Shown here one piece after another: positions 1-7,102 of a stretch of DNA of 64,000 nt. The notes beneath the pieces were generated by a model. The model saw only the letters and a program-made list of their open reading frames with translations, was not told the DNA's origin and ran no database searches. The position numbers and the translations under genes were made by a program. This DNA comes from Aerococcus suis (GTDB taxonomy: Bacteria > Bacillota > Bacilli > Lactobacillales > Aerococcaceae), in contig NZ_FWXK01000007.1 of NCBI RefSeq assembly GCF_900176325.1, forward strand, positions 1 through 64,000, written 5' to 3'. How positions within the stretch are numbered: the first letter of the stretch is position 1; each line of letters opens with the position of its first letter.

Positions 1-94
1 CTGTACTGAAATCAAGGTATTATTGGGAATCCCAGCTTAAATCATAGATACCGTAAGGAATTTTATTCTTTATTTAAAACTTTGCAACAGAACC
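1..94 (+). mobile_element. Right end of an IS6-family (IS1216/ISS1-like) insertion sequence
   Basis: Only the last 94 bases lie in the window. Bases 2-40 encode a transposase C-terminus ending TEIKVLLGIPA-stop, the ending typical of ISS1/IS1216 transposases as I recall them. Bases 79-94 read ACTTTGCAACAGAACC, the reverse complement of GGTTCTGTTGCAAAGT, the usual terminal inverted repeat of this group. The element abuts and truncates the oppA-like gene that follows. The other end and the target duplication lie outside the window. Confidence 0.85.
2..40 (+). CDS. IS6-family transposase, C-terminal 12 residues (partial)
   Basis: The frame enters from the left edge and stops with TAA at 38-40. 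The visible residues CTEIKVLLGIPA match the usual C-terminus of DDE transposases of the IS6 family. A 38-nt tail and the terminal repeat follow, as expected for this IS. Whether the rest of the gene is intact cannot be seen. Confidence 0.75.
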   Translation, partial: CTEIKVLLGIPA

Positions 95-1148
95 AGCTGA
101 AAAAAAGGGCGATAGCTATGGTAATTCAGCAGAAAATGCCGTTTACAATGGCCCATACGAATTAACAGAGTGGAACGGATCAGACATCGAATGGACAATG
201 ACTAAAAATGATGATTATTGGGACAAAGATAATGTTCAAATTGATGATGTTCATTGGATTATGTCAAAAGAAAACTCTACTAATGCTAACCTATTTAACG
301 AAGGGGAAGTGCAATATACCGCGATTACCACACCTTTCGTCGAACAATATGAAGGTGACGATAACTTACAAATATCACCAAAAGGGATGGTTGGTTACTT
401 AGAATTTAATAGTGAACGTGAACCTACCAATAATGTTCATTTCCGTCGCGCAATCAGCCAAGCTTATGATCGTCAAGCTTTCGTCGATACCATCCTAAAA
501 GATGGGTCACAACCAGTAGGCGGATGGATTCCTCACGACTACGCCAATCATCCAGAAACAGATAAAGATTTCCGTGATGATAATGGCGATTTAATGCCTT
601 TTGATCCTGAAGCTGCTCAAAAAGAATGGGATAAAGCCTTAGATGAATTAGGAAAAGATAGTATCGAAATTGAAATTTTAACGTCAGATACAGAAACATC
701 TAAAGCAACATCTGAATTCTTACAAGCCCAGTTACAAGATAATTTACCAGGACTTACTGTAACCATTCGTAACGTCCCACTAAAAAGTCGCCAAGGAATT
801 ACCGGATCTGGAGAGTTTGATATTGTGTACGGTACTTATGCACCGTCATATAAAGACCCATCTGCTTTCTTAAACTTCTACGTTTCTTCAAGTAATATGT
901 CATCAGGTGGTTTCTCAGATACGACTTATGACCAAATGATTAGCGATGCGGAAACAAATTATATCGATGATCCTGTCGGTCGTTGGAATGCATTCAAGGA
1001 CGCTGAAAAATATCTCGTCCAAGATCAAGCACCCGTTAGTCCAATCTATCAAGGAGCATTCGCTAACCTTGTTGATCCAAAACTAAAAAACGTGACTAAC
1101 CAACCTAACGGCGTTTCACAATACTTCAGAACCGCCGAATATAAATAA
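95..1148 (+). pseudogene. Oligopeptide ABC transporter substrate-binding protein (OppA-like), 5' part removed by IS6 insertion
   Basis: This is the C-terminal two thirds of a family 5 extracellular solute-binding protein, which captures oligopeptides for an Opp-type importer. The frame is open from just after the IS end, well before the first ATG at 198, and begins with the family block VYNGPYELTEWNG. Later typical stretches are FRRAISQAYDR (residues about 80-90 from the ATG) and the C-terminal VSPIYQGAFANLVDPK. About 350 codons remain of the roughly 550 expected; the signal peptide, lipobox and first lobe are missing. No ribosome binding site precedes the ATG at 198, so a working product is unlikely. 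A structured repeat array starts right after the stop codon. Confidence 0.85.
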
Positions 1149-1149
1149 C

Positions 1150-1578
1150 AGGATGCGATAAAAAGCGCTTAGCATCGTTTTCCTGGAAGAAAGGTGAAGA
1201 GCATTCGCTCTTTGAACGCCTCAAAGCTTTCTGAAGGAACAGCGATGCTGCTTTTTAGAGCTCGACTAGAAAGGGTGTGAAGAAACGCGCTCTGATTCGA
1301 ACACCTGGAAGAAAAAGCACGAAGTTTCGCTTTTTTAACCCAGTGATTTTTCTGAAGAGACTTCGAATCAGCGTTTCTGGACCCGACTAAAACAGGGTGT
1401 GAGTAGCGCCGCTTAGACTTGACTTCTTGGAGACATTTAACCGGAGTTTGTGAAACAAACAGAGGATAAATGCGAAAGAACGTCAAGTCTGGCGATACGA
1501 ACCCAACTAGGATGCGATAAAAAGCAGTTAGCCATGGAGCGTTGGACCAAAACCGCTATCTCACTCCTGATAGCATAC
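1150..1578 (+). repeat. Tandem structured palindromic array, locus 1 (units U1-U3 plus truncated U4)
   Basis: Three complete units of about 115-123 bp and one truncated unit: U1 1150-1272, U2 1273-1394, U3 1395-1508, U4 1509-1578. The first opens with AGGATGCGA right after the oppA stop; U2 and U3 open with GGGTGTGA. Each complete unit folds as lower stem, 4-nt 5' bulge, upper stem, GGA/GA internal loop, apical stem. Lower stems: TAAAAAGC/GCTTTTTA, AGAAACG/CGTTTCT, GTAGCGCC/GGCGATAC. Bulges: GCTT, CGCT, GCTT. Upper stems: AGCATCG/CGATGCT, CTGATTCGA/TCGAATCAG, AGACTTGAC/GTCAAGTCT. Linkers resemble GACCCGACTAAAACA. U4 lacks its 3' half. Stems differ in sequence but keep pairing. I do not recognise the family. 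Confidence 0.85.
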
Positions 1579-1620
1579 AAAAGCGCGAGATTTCTAAAAG
1601 ATAGAAACCTCGCGCTTTTT
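1579..1620. terminator. Bidirectional hairpin terminator
   Basis: Stem AAAAGCGCGAG pairs with CTCGCGCTTTTT around an AT-rich centre. It is flanked by A-runs and T-runs, so it can terminate both rightward transcripts from the array and the leftward gene ending at 1630. It lies directly after the truncated repeat unit U4. Confidence 0.7.
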
Positions 1621-1629
1621 CAATATTCT

Positions 1630-2475
1630 CTAAGCTCCTTCATCGAAAGGTCGTGAGCTTAATTCAGATTTTTCATTAATTTGAAAATATAAAATAATAA
1701 ATGTTGCTAACCAAACAGCAAAAATATCCAATGCACAACGCGTTATCATATCTAACCAGGAAACATCATAAGATAAAATGATAAATACATGATAGCCAAT
1801 ACTTAACAAGGCAAAAAATTGTAGGGCAAATAAATTAGCTTTTCCTTTTTGCTCTTGGCGAATGAGATATCGTTGTAAGGTACTAAACGATAATCCAATC
1901 GCTAATCCCATAATACCGCTCCACATGACACTAATTCCTAAGTGACTCTGAGGCAGCTGATACCCATTAAAACCTAAATAAATAATCAATCGGAATAAAA
2001 TAAACGTTATCATATAAACAAGTAACCCACGCGTATAGAAGAACGGTTTTGGTCGATACATTAAACGCTCTCTCACTAGTAAATGCTGAATGAGTTTTCC
2101 TTGTAACATAAATAAAATTAATAATTTCAATGGATTTAAAATCCAATCCAAATCGACCCGATGAGGTAGAGGCTCTGATACATACAAGAAAATAATCAAA
2201 AGCTCGCTAATCACATATAAAGTTGCCTTAAATCCTTTTGAACCTGGCAAACGAAAGTCAATCCGTTCATAAAACATCGTTAATAATGTAAAAAAGAGCC
2301 AACTCAATAAAAATAGTAATATAGGATATAACCCTTGTTTAAAAAAGAAACTCGGCTCTAAAATGGCTTGAAAACTAGGGTTCGTAAACCAAAGCGTCAT
2401 CACGACGAGCAAACTCGCCATGGCTCCCCCAATTACTATACTGTTTATCCAATGTTTACGTTTCATTCGTCTCAC
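1630..2475 (-). CDS. Multi-spanning membrane protein of unknown function
   Basis: A 281-residue, very hydrophobic protein with a basic N-terminus (MRRMKRKHW). Roughly seven or eight hydrophobic segments are visible, near residues 12-30, 47-65, 84-100, 113-123, 147-166, 180-198, 216-234 and 246-262. I see no motif that identifies a family. It lies 3 bases downstream of the DUF488 gene on the same strand, so the two are probably co-transcribed, ending at the hairpin at 1579-1620. It could be a sensor-like integral membrane protein, but no catalytic domain is present. Confidence 0.6.
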   Translation of the reverse strand: MRRMKRKHWINSIVIGGAMASLLVVMTLWFTNPSFQAILEPSFFFKQGLYPILLFLLSWLFFTLLTMFYERIDFRLPGSKGFKATLYVISELLIIFLYVSEPLPHRVDLDWILNPLKLLILFMLQGKLIQHLLVRERLMYRPKPFFYTRGLLVYMITFILFRLIIYLGFNGYQLPQSHLGISVMWSGIMGLAIGLSFSTLQRYLIRQEQKGKANLFALQFFALLSIGYHVFIILSYDVSWLDMITRCALDIFAVWLATFIILYFQINEKSELSSRPFDEGA

Positions 2476-2478
2476 TCT

Positions 2479-2838
2479 CTAATCTGCGAAGGATAGAATA
2501 TAATCCATTAATACCACAACATGATTTTCAGTCGGATTTTTCGCAGCATAAACTAATGTTACCGTGTCATTTAATTGTTGATTGAAAATGATTTGGCATT
2601 TTTCCTTCGCTTCTTTTCGTGAGTCTAATTCTTCGCGATATAAACGACTAAATTGATTAAAATCTAGCTCTCCTTGGTGAAAAGCTTCGCGCAATTCTTT
2701 AGTAGGTGCAACTACTTTCACCCAGTCATCAATATGCGCATTCTCTTTCTTAACACCTCGTGGCCATAACCGATCGACAAGTAGTCGTTGGCCATCAGAT
2801 TCATGATAATCATCATAAATTCGTTTACGTTGTAACAT
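2479..2838 (-). CDS. DUF488 family protein
   Basis: A 119-residue protein with the DUF488 core: KRIYDDY at residues 5-11, then RLLVDRLWPRGVKKE at 18-32, the family's most conserved stretch. The W-x-K-x-V-A-P-x-x-E-L-R segment follows near residues 39-50, and a C-terminal TLVYAAKNPTENHVVVL strand-turn-strand comes after that. Biochemical function of this small cytoplasmic family is not established. Length is normal. The start is preceded by an AGGAGATGATGG-like ribosome site. It is the first gene of a two-gene unit with the downstream membrane protein. Confidence 0.8.
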   Translation of the reverse strand: MLQRKRIYDDYHESDGQRLLVDRLWPRGVKKENAHIDDWVKVVAPTKELREAFHQGELDFNQFSRLYREELDSRKEAKEKCQIIFNQQLNDTVTLVYAAKNPTENHVVVLMDYILSFAD

Positions 2839-2944
2839 TCCATCATCTCCTGGTAACAGTATACCAAATCAATGAACACTTGAAAATTAGTAGAGAGAAT
2901 GAATCCGTACATGATATACTACGCTCTATAAAGGAGAAGATACT

Positions 2945-3814
2945 ATGCTATCGAAAAGAGAGACGACTATTCAAGAACTAAATCGCTGGACACCTCACTT
3001 GCTGTGCCCACATTGTCACCAACCTCTGAAATGGGAAAATAATCAATTACGTTGCCAAAATCGCCACAGTTTCGACATTGCGAAATCTGGCTATCTGAAT
3101 CTTGCCCCACAACATCATGAAAAACATTATACGAAAGACCTTTTTATTGCCCGGCAATTATTAATGAATGATTATCAGTTTTATGGTGACATCTACCAAC
3201 AAATGATGACCGCTTTAATCCCTTATTTAACCGCTGACAAGCCGCAACGTCTGTTAGACTTAGGAACGGGTGAAGGTACCCATTTTATCCAATTTCTAAA
3301 AGCGTGGCAAAACCATCAATATCCTGAAGTTACAGGAATGGGAATTGATTTAGCTAAAGCCGGGATTCAATTAGCAGCTAAACAATCAGCAGCTGCTCGT
3401 TGGACAATTGCTGATTTAAGTCATATTCCGTTAGCAGATAATAGTATCGACGGCATTTTAACGATTTTATCTCCAGCCAATTATCAAGAAATTAAACGCG
3501 TTTTAAAACCTAATGGTTGGATATTAAAAATTATCCCGGGACCAAACTATTTAAAAGAATTACGTGCTTGTGTGTTACCGCCTGAAGATGTCATTAATGA
3601 TGGGCAATCATCGATTCAACGTTTTAATGAACAATTTACAGAGACGTCAATGATACGTTATCAACGCGACGTTCCTTTATCTGACGAAGCCAATCAAGCA
3701 TTACAAACGATGACTCCCCTGATGTGGCACGCATCGAAAAATCAACGAACACAAGCGAGTCAATTACATCATATCCAAGTCGATTTACACGGGTTAATTG
3801 GGAAAAATAACTAA
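2945..3814 (+). CDS. rlmA: 23S rRNA (guanine-N1) methyltransferase, RlmA family
   Basis: A 289-residue SAM-dependent methyltransferase that would modify a guanine in hairpin 35 of 23S rRNA (G745 or G748 class). Residues about 21-43 hold the RlmA zinc ribbon CPHC...CQNRH. The SAM-binding motif I, LLDLGTGEGTHF, is near residue 103. GMGIDLAKAGI (motif II) and a post-motif IKRVLKPNGWILKIIPG follow. Gram-positive RlmA(II) targets G748 and affects tylosin sensitivity in known examples; which guanine is modified here is not visible. The start has an AAAGGAG ribosome site 8 bases upstream. A strong terminator follows. Confidence 0.85.
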   Translation: MLSKRETTIQELNRWTPHLLCPHCHQPLKWENNQLRCQNRHSFDIAKSGYLNLAPQHHEKHYTKDLFIARQLLMNDYQFYGDIYQQMMTALIPYLTADKPQRLLDLGTGEGTHFIQFLKAWQNHQYPEVTGMGIDLAKAGIQLAAKQSAAARWTIADLSHIPLADNSIDGILTILSPANYQEIKRVLKPNGWILKIIPGPNYLKELRACVLPPEDVINDGQSSIQRFNEQFTETSMIRYQRDVPLSDEANQALQTMTPLMWHASKNQRTQASQLHHIQVDLHGLIGKNN

Positions 3815-3817
3815 CTA

Positions 3818-3853
3818 AAAAGACCACCAGCATCTTGCTGATGGTCTTTTTAT
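3818..3853. terminator. Bidirectional terminator between rlmA and the TetR gene
   Basis: Stem AAAGACCACCAGCA pairs with TGCTGATGGTCTTT (one mismatch), with an A-run before and a T-run after. The genes on either side converge on it. Confidence 0.85.
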
Positions 3854-3861
3854 ATCTCGAT

Positions 3862-4431
3862 TCAGCCCATAATTCCATGTAAAAATAAATGAATAAATTT
3901 AACTGCTAATTCATTATTATCTAAATGTGGATAAAAGCGCATCATTGTTGCCATTTGGCCAAAATATAGTTGAGCGAGTTCATACTCTGACATTTCTTTT
4001 GGTAAATCTGCTTTATATTGGGCAAAAATTTGTGTAATAGGAACTAACATTTTTTCTTCCCAACCTGTATACATTTTTTTCCGCGTTGGTTCGCTAACGG
4101 AATGAATCATATCAAAATGTAACGACATATAGTCAACTTTATCATAATTCAATAAGATTAAGGTGACCTCTCTCAATGCCTCATCTAGAGAATGAATGTC
4201 CATTTCTAGAATAGCTGATAAGTCATGATTCAATTGTTGCAATTCGTTACCAATAACAGCTAAATATAACGCTTCTTTGTTAGGAAAATAATGATATAAA
4301 TTCGGTTGCGTAATCCCTACTTGACGGGCAATTGCACGCGTAGATGTTCGCTTAAAACCAATACTCATAAACATCTCTGTTGCGGCAGCAAGAATACGGT
4401 CTTCCGTATCGGTATGAGTGCTTAACGCCAT
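3862..4431 (-). CDS. TetR family transcriptional regulator
   Basis: About 189 residues. The N-terminus carries the TetR helix-turn-helix: DRILAAATEMFMSIGFKRTS, then TRAIARQVGITQPNLYHYFPNKEALY. The C-terminal half is a helical ligand-binding domain with no obvious ligand signature. I chose the ATG at 4431 because AGGAG lies upstream; a longer frame to 4455 begins with TTG and lacks a site. It is the last gene of an exporter operon, overlapping nothing but only 13 bases from the ATPase stop. A 30-bp palindrome at 6206-6235, just upstream of the operon's first gene, is the likely binding site, giving autorepression. Confidence 0.88.
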   Translation of the reverse strand: MALSTHTDTEDRILAAATEMFMSIGFKRTSTRAIARQVGITQPNLYHYFPNKEALYLAVIGNELQQLNHDLSAILEMDIHSLDEALREVTLILLNYDKVDYMSLHFDMIHSVSEPTRKKMYTGWEEKMLVPITQIFAQYKADLPKEMSEYELAQLYFGQMATMMRFYPHLDNNELAVKFIHLFLHGIMG

Positions 4432-4444
4432 AGTCTTCACACTC

Positions 4445-5119
4445 CTACTCTTCAACCTCGTTTAATTCGCCATCTTTCATTTCTAATACGCGATCACATT
4501 TATCTAATAAACGTTTATCGTGTGTGACCATAATAATCGCTTTATCTTGTTCTTTTGCTTCTTTGGCCAAAATATCTACGACTTCTAATGCCCGTTCAGT
4601 ATCTAAGCTAGCTGTTGGTTCATCAGCAAGCAAAATAGTGGGATCATTATATAACGCTTTGGCAATGGCTACCCGTTGTTGTTCCCCACCAGATAAGTCT
4701 TCAGGATATTTATTACTTAGCTCTTTGATTCCCAATTGTTCAAGTAACTCATCCCGGTAATCTGAGCGATCATCCTTCATAATTCGATCAAATAAATTAA
4801 ATTGATCGTTCACTTTTAAAAATGGGACTAAATTTGAAGCTTGTAAGATAAAACCCACTTCATTTAACCGTAATTTTTCGCGTTCTTTCTCAGACAAGAC
4901 ACTTAATTCCTGTCCATTAATATATACTTCTCCAGAAGTTGGGGTCTGTAACCCACCAGCAATCGTTAGAAACGTTGATTTTCCAGAACCTGATGGCCCA
5001 ACAATTGCCACAAATTCGCCGGAATTAATTTCAACATTGGTATCTTTTAATACATGAATGGTTCTTCCACCATCTTTAAAATCACGAGTGATGTTTTTAA
5101 ATGTAATAGCAGACATCAT
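4445..5119 (-). CDS. ABC transporter ATP-binding protein (MacB/LolD type)
   Basis: A 224-residue ATPase of the family that powers FtsX/MacB-like permeases. Walker A is GPSGSGKST (residues about 41-49), the Q-loop lies in GFILQASNLVPF, the signature is LSGGEQQRVAIAKAL (about 142-156), Walker B is ILLADEPTASLD, and the switch histidine is in IMVTHD. Two ATGs are adjacent at the start; AGGAGG is 3 bases from the first and 6 from the second, so translation may begin one codon later. It sits between its permease and a TetR regulator. Such units usually export peptides, lipids or antibiotics; the substrate here is unknown. Confidence 0.9.
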   Translation of the reverse strand: MMSAITFKNITRDFKDGGRTIHVLKDTNVEINSGEFVAIVGPSGSGKSTFLTIAGGLQTPTSGEVYINGQELSVLSEKEREKLRLNEVGFILQASNLVPFLKVNDQFNLFDRIMKDDRSDYRDELLEQLGIKELSNKYPEDLSGGEQQRVAIAKALYNDPTILLADEPTASLDTERALEVVDILAKEAKEQDKAIIMVTHDKRLLDKCDRVLEMKDGELNEVEE

Positions 5120-5126
5120 ATTCCTC

Positions 5127-6194
5127 CTATCCGATAGCTTCTAGTGGGTCAATTTTCGTAATGGTACGAGCTGAGAATAGTCCACCTAGTACTGACACGA
5201 CCACCATAAGAGCCGAAATACCTGCATAGAATGGCCAGTTATTTTCATAAGGAACATCAGCAGGTAAGCCAAAAGATACTAATCCCGTCACGATTAGTCC
5301 ACCTGCAATCCCGATAATACTTAAAATAAAGGTTTGAGCAACCACAGACGTGATAATATAACGGTCGCCAATCCCTTGAGCTTTCATCACACCAAATGTA
5401 CTTACTTTTTGTAGTGTTAAGATGTAGATGAAAATACCGAGAATAATCGCTGAGATAATCACTAAGAACCCAATCATTAATAAGAAAGTTAAGTTTTGAG
5501 CAGCATAACCTGGTAAATCTTGAATGAAATCATCAATTGCTGATTGATCAAATTCATCTTCATCAACAGAAGCTTCGCCACGAATAATACCCGCACTAAT
5601 GATTGGAGTATCTTCACTACCAGGCGTCATCTCTAAATTCGCATAGTCATCTAATGATAAATAAATCCCTGGTTGTACGCTTAATTGATGCCCCTCTGTG
5701 ACACCAACAATCGTTAACTCATCATCAGAATCGTTAAATTTCAATTTGTCACCGATACTTAAATTATTTTTTTCTAATAAAGTTGTATCAACAATCACTT
5801 CATTTTCGCCATCAATATCTTCACCATCAACAATTTCTGGTTTTAAGAAACTATCGAGTTCAATACCAAATAATTGTCCTTGGATGGCTTCATCTTCACC
5901 ATCATTAGGATTTTCAAATAAAGCATCTTGTACGCCAATTGGTGCTTTTTCATCTGCAGAAATCTCATCCCAATCATCTAATGGAAACTGAGACATTCGC
6001 AATTGGTTACTTACCCCATCTGACAAAATAATTTCATCTGCTTGCCATTCATCAATAGCTGAACGGTTAGATTGAGCTAATCCATAAGCTAATCCGGTTA
6101 AGAAGAACACCAATAATGACACAAAAAATAGTAAGCCAACAACTAATGCATACCGCAATTTCGAATACTGAATTTCTTTAAGTGCTAAAAACAT
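5127..6194 (-). CDS. ABC transporter permease, FtsX/MacB family
   Basis: About 355 residues with the MacB/FtsX plan: one N-terminal transmembrane helix (around residues 17-41), a large extracytoplasmic MacB_PCD-like domain, then three helices near the C-terminus ending in the motif KIDPLEAIG, typical of DevC/FtsX permeases. The GVMKAQGIGDRYI stretch is the coupling region for the ATPase. The start at 6194 is preceded by GGAGTGAGGGA; the longer frame to 6212 runs into the operator. It is the first gene of the permease-ATPase-TetR unit. Only one permease is encoded, so it probably acts as a dimer. Confidence 0.88.
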   Translation of the reverse strand: MFLALKEIQYSKLRYALVVGLLFFVSLLVFFLTGLAYGLAQSNRSAIDEWQADEIILSDGVSNQLRMSQFPLDDWDEISADEKAPIGVQDALFENPNDGEDEAIQGQLFGIELDSFLKPEIVDGEDIDGENEVIVDTTLLEKNNLSIGDKLKFNDSDDELTIVGVTEGHQLSVQPGIYLSLDDYANLEMTPGSEDTPIISAGIIRGEASVDEDEFDQSAIDDFIQDLPGYAAQNLTFLLMIGFLVIISAIILGIFIYILTLQKVSTFGVMKAQGIGDRYIITSVVAQTFILSIIGIAGGLIVTGLVSFGLPADVPYENNWPFYAGISALMVVVSVLGGLFSARTITKIDPLEAIG

Positions 6195-6205
6195 TCCCTC
6201 ACTCC

Positions 6206-6235
6206 TTATCACTTGATAAATTTATCGTGTGATAA
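6206..6235. promoter_or_regulatory. 30-bp palindromic TetR-type operator
   Basis: The 15-base half TTATCACTTGATAAA is followed directly by TTTATCGTGTGATAA, its near-perfect inverse. It ends 12 bases before the permease start codon. The position at the head of an operon that ends in a TetR gene makes it the likely operator. Binding is inferred. Confidence 0.7.
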
Positions 6236-6349
6236 ATATACATGGAAATGAATAGATTATCTAATTATATACTCACAAGTTTCAAGAGCTTTCATAGTAT
6301 TTGCTTTTTAAATGAGGTATACTAAATGCAAAACAGGAGGGGATAAGAA

Positions 6350-7054
6350 TTGGATATTAAAGTTTTTTCCAATCAAGTAGAGGCGTCAGCTTTCTTAGTT
6401 GACCAATATAAACAACTATTAGCTGATGGTGCAGAAGTTTTTGGGTTAGCAACTGGTGGAACACCTGAAGAGTTTTATAAACAATTAGGTGAATCTGATG
6501 TCGACTTCTCTGATAAAGTATCCATTAACTTGGATGAATATTACGGTTTAACACCTGGTCATCCAAAAAGTTATCATTACTATATGGAAGACAAATTATT
6601 CCATAACAAACCTTTTGCCCAATCCTTTATTCCAAAAGGGGACACCGATGATGTTGAAGCTGAACTAGAACGTTATAATGGCGTCTTAGCTGATCATCCA
6701 ATCGACGTTCAATTATTAGGAATCGGAACAAATGGTCATATTGGTTTCAATGAACCTGGTTCACCAATTGATGGTCAAACACAATTCGTTGATTTAACTC
6801 AAGCCACTATCGAAGCTAATACGCGTTTCTTCGAAAATATTGACGATGTACCAACGAAAGCAATTAGTATGGGACTTGGCTCTATTATGGCAGCGAAAAA
6901 AATCATTTTAATTGCTTTCGGTGACAATAAAGCTGATGCCATTGAAAAAACAGTTAACGGCCCCGTCACTACAGATGTTCCCGCTAGCATCTTACAAAAT
7001 CATGATGACGTCACACTTGTTCTTGATGAAGCCGCAGCTGCTAAATTGAAATAA
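6350..7054 (+). CDS. nagB: Glucosamine-6-phosphate deaminase
   Basis: A 234-residue enzyme converting glucosamine-6-phosphate to fructose-6-phosphate and ammonia, opposing GlmS. Visible family motifs: FGLATGGTPEEFYKQL (residues about 31-46), SINLDEYYGL with the catalytic aspartate (about 59-68), and GIGTNGHIGFNEPGSP (about 124-139). Length matches the short Gram-positive NagB. The start codon is TTG at 6350, with a strong AGGAGGGG 6 bases upstream and no better in-frame ATG. It converges with glmS across a shared terminator, so the opposing enzymes of the fructose-6-P/GlcN-6-P node are neighbours. Confidence 0.95.
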   Translation: MDIKVFSNQVEASAFLVDQYKQLLADGAEVFGLATGGTPEEFYKQLGESDVDFSDKVSINLDEYYGLTPGHPKSYHYYMEDKLFHNKPFAQSFIPKGDTDDVEAELERYNGVLADHPIDVQLLGIGTNGHIGFNEPGSPIDGQTQFVDLTQATIEANTRFFENIDDVPTKAISMGLGSIMAAKKIILIAFGDNKADAIEKTVNGPVTTDVPASILQNHDDVTLVLDEAAAAKLK

Positions 7055-7069
7055 TTTTTCATCGTTAAT

Positions 7070-7101
7070 AAAAAGGATTGCTTATATAGCAATCCTTTTT
7101 T
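7070..7101. terminator. Bidirectional terminator between nagB and glmS
   Basis: AAAAAGGATTGCT pairs with AGCAATCCTTTTT around a short TATA loop. It has T-runs on both strands and lies between two convergent stop codons. Confidence 0.85.
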
Positions 7102-7102
7102 G

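Noticed and set aside
1150..1578. CRISPR array or integron attC sites
   Set aside because: Units are about 120 bp and internally palindromic with variable stems, not short identical repeats with unique spacers. They are adjacent without gene cassettes or an integrase, and lack the attC core pair.
1450..1656. 68-residue plus-strand frame, and the 105-residue minus-strand frame 1169-1486
   Set aside because: Both lie wholly or largely inside the structured repeat array and have no ribosome site or family resemblance.
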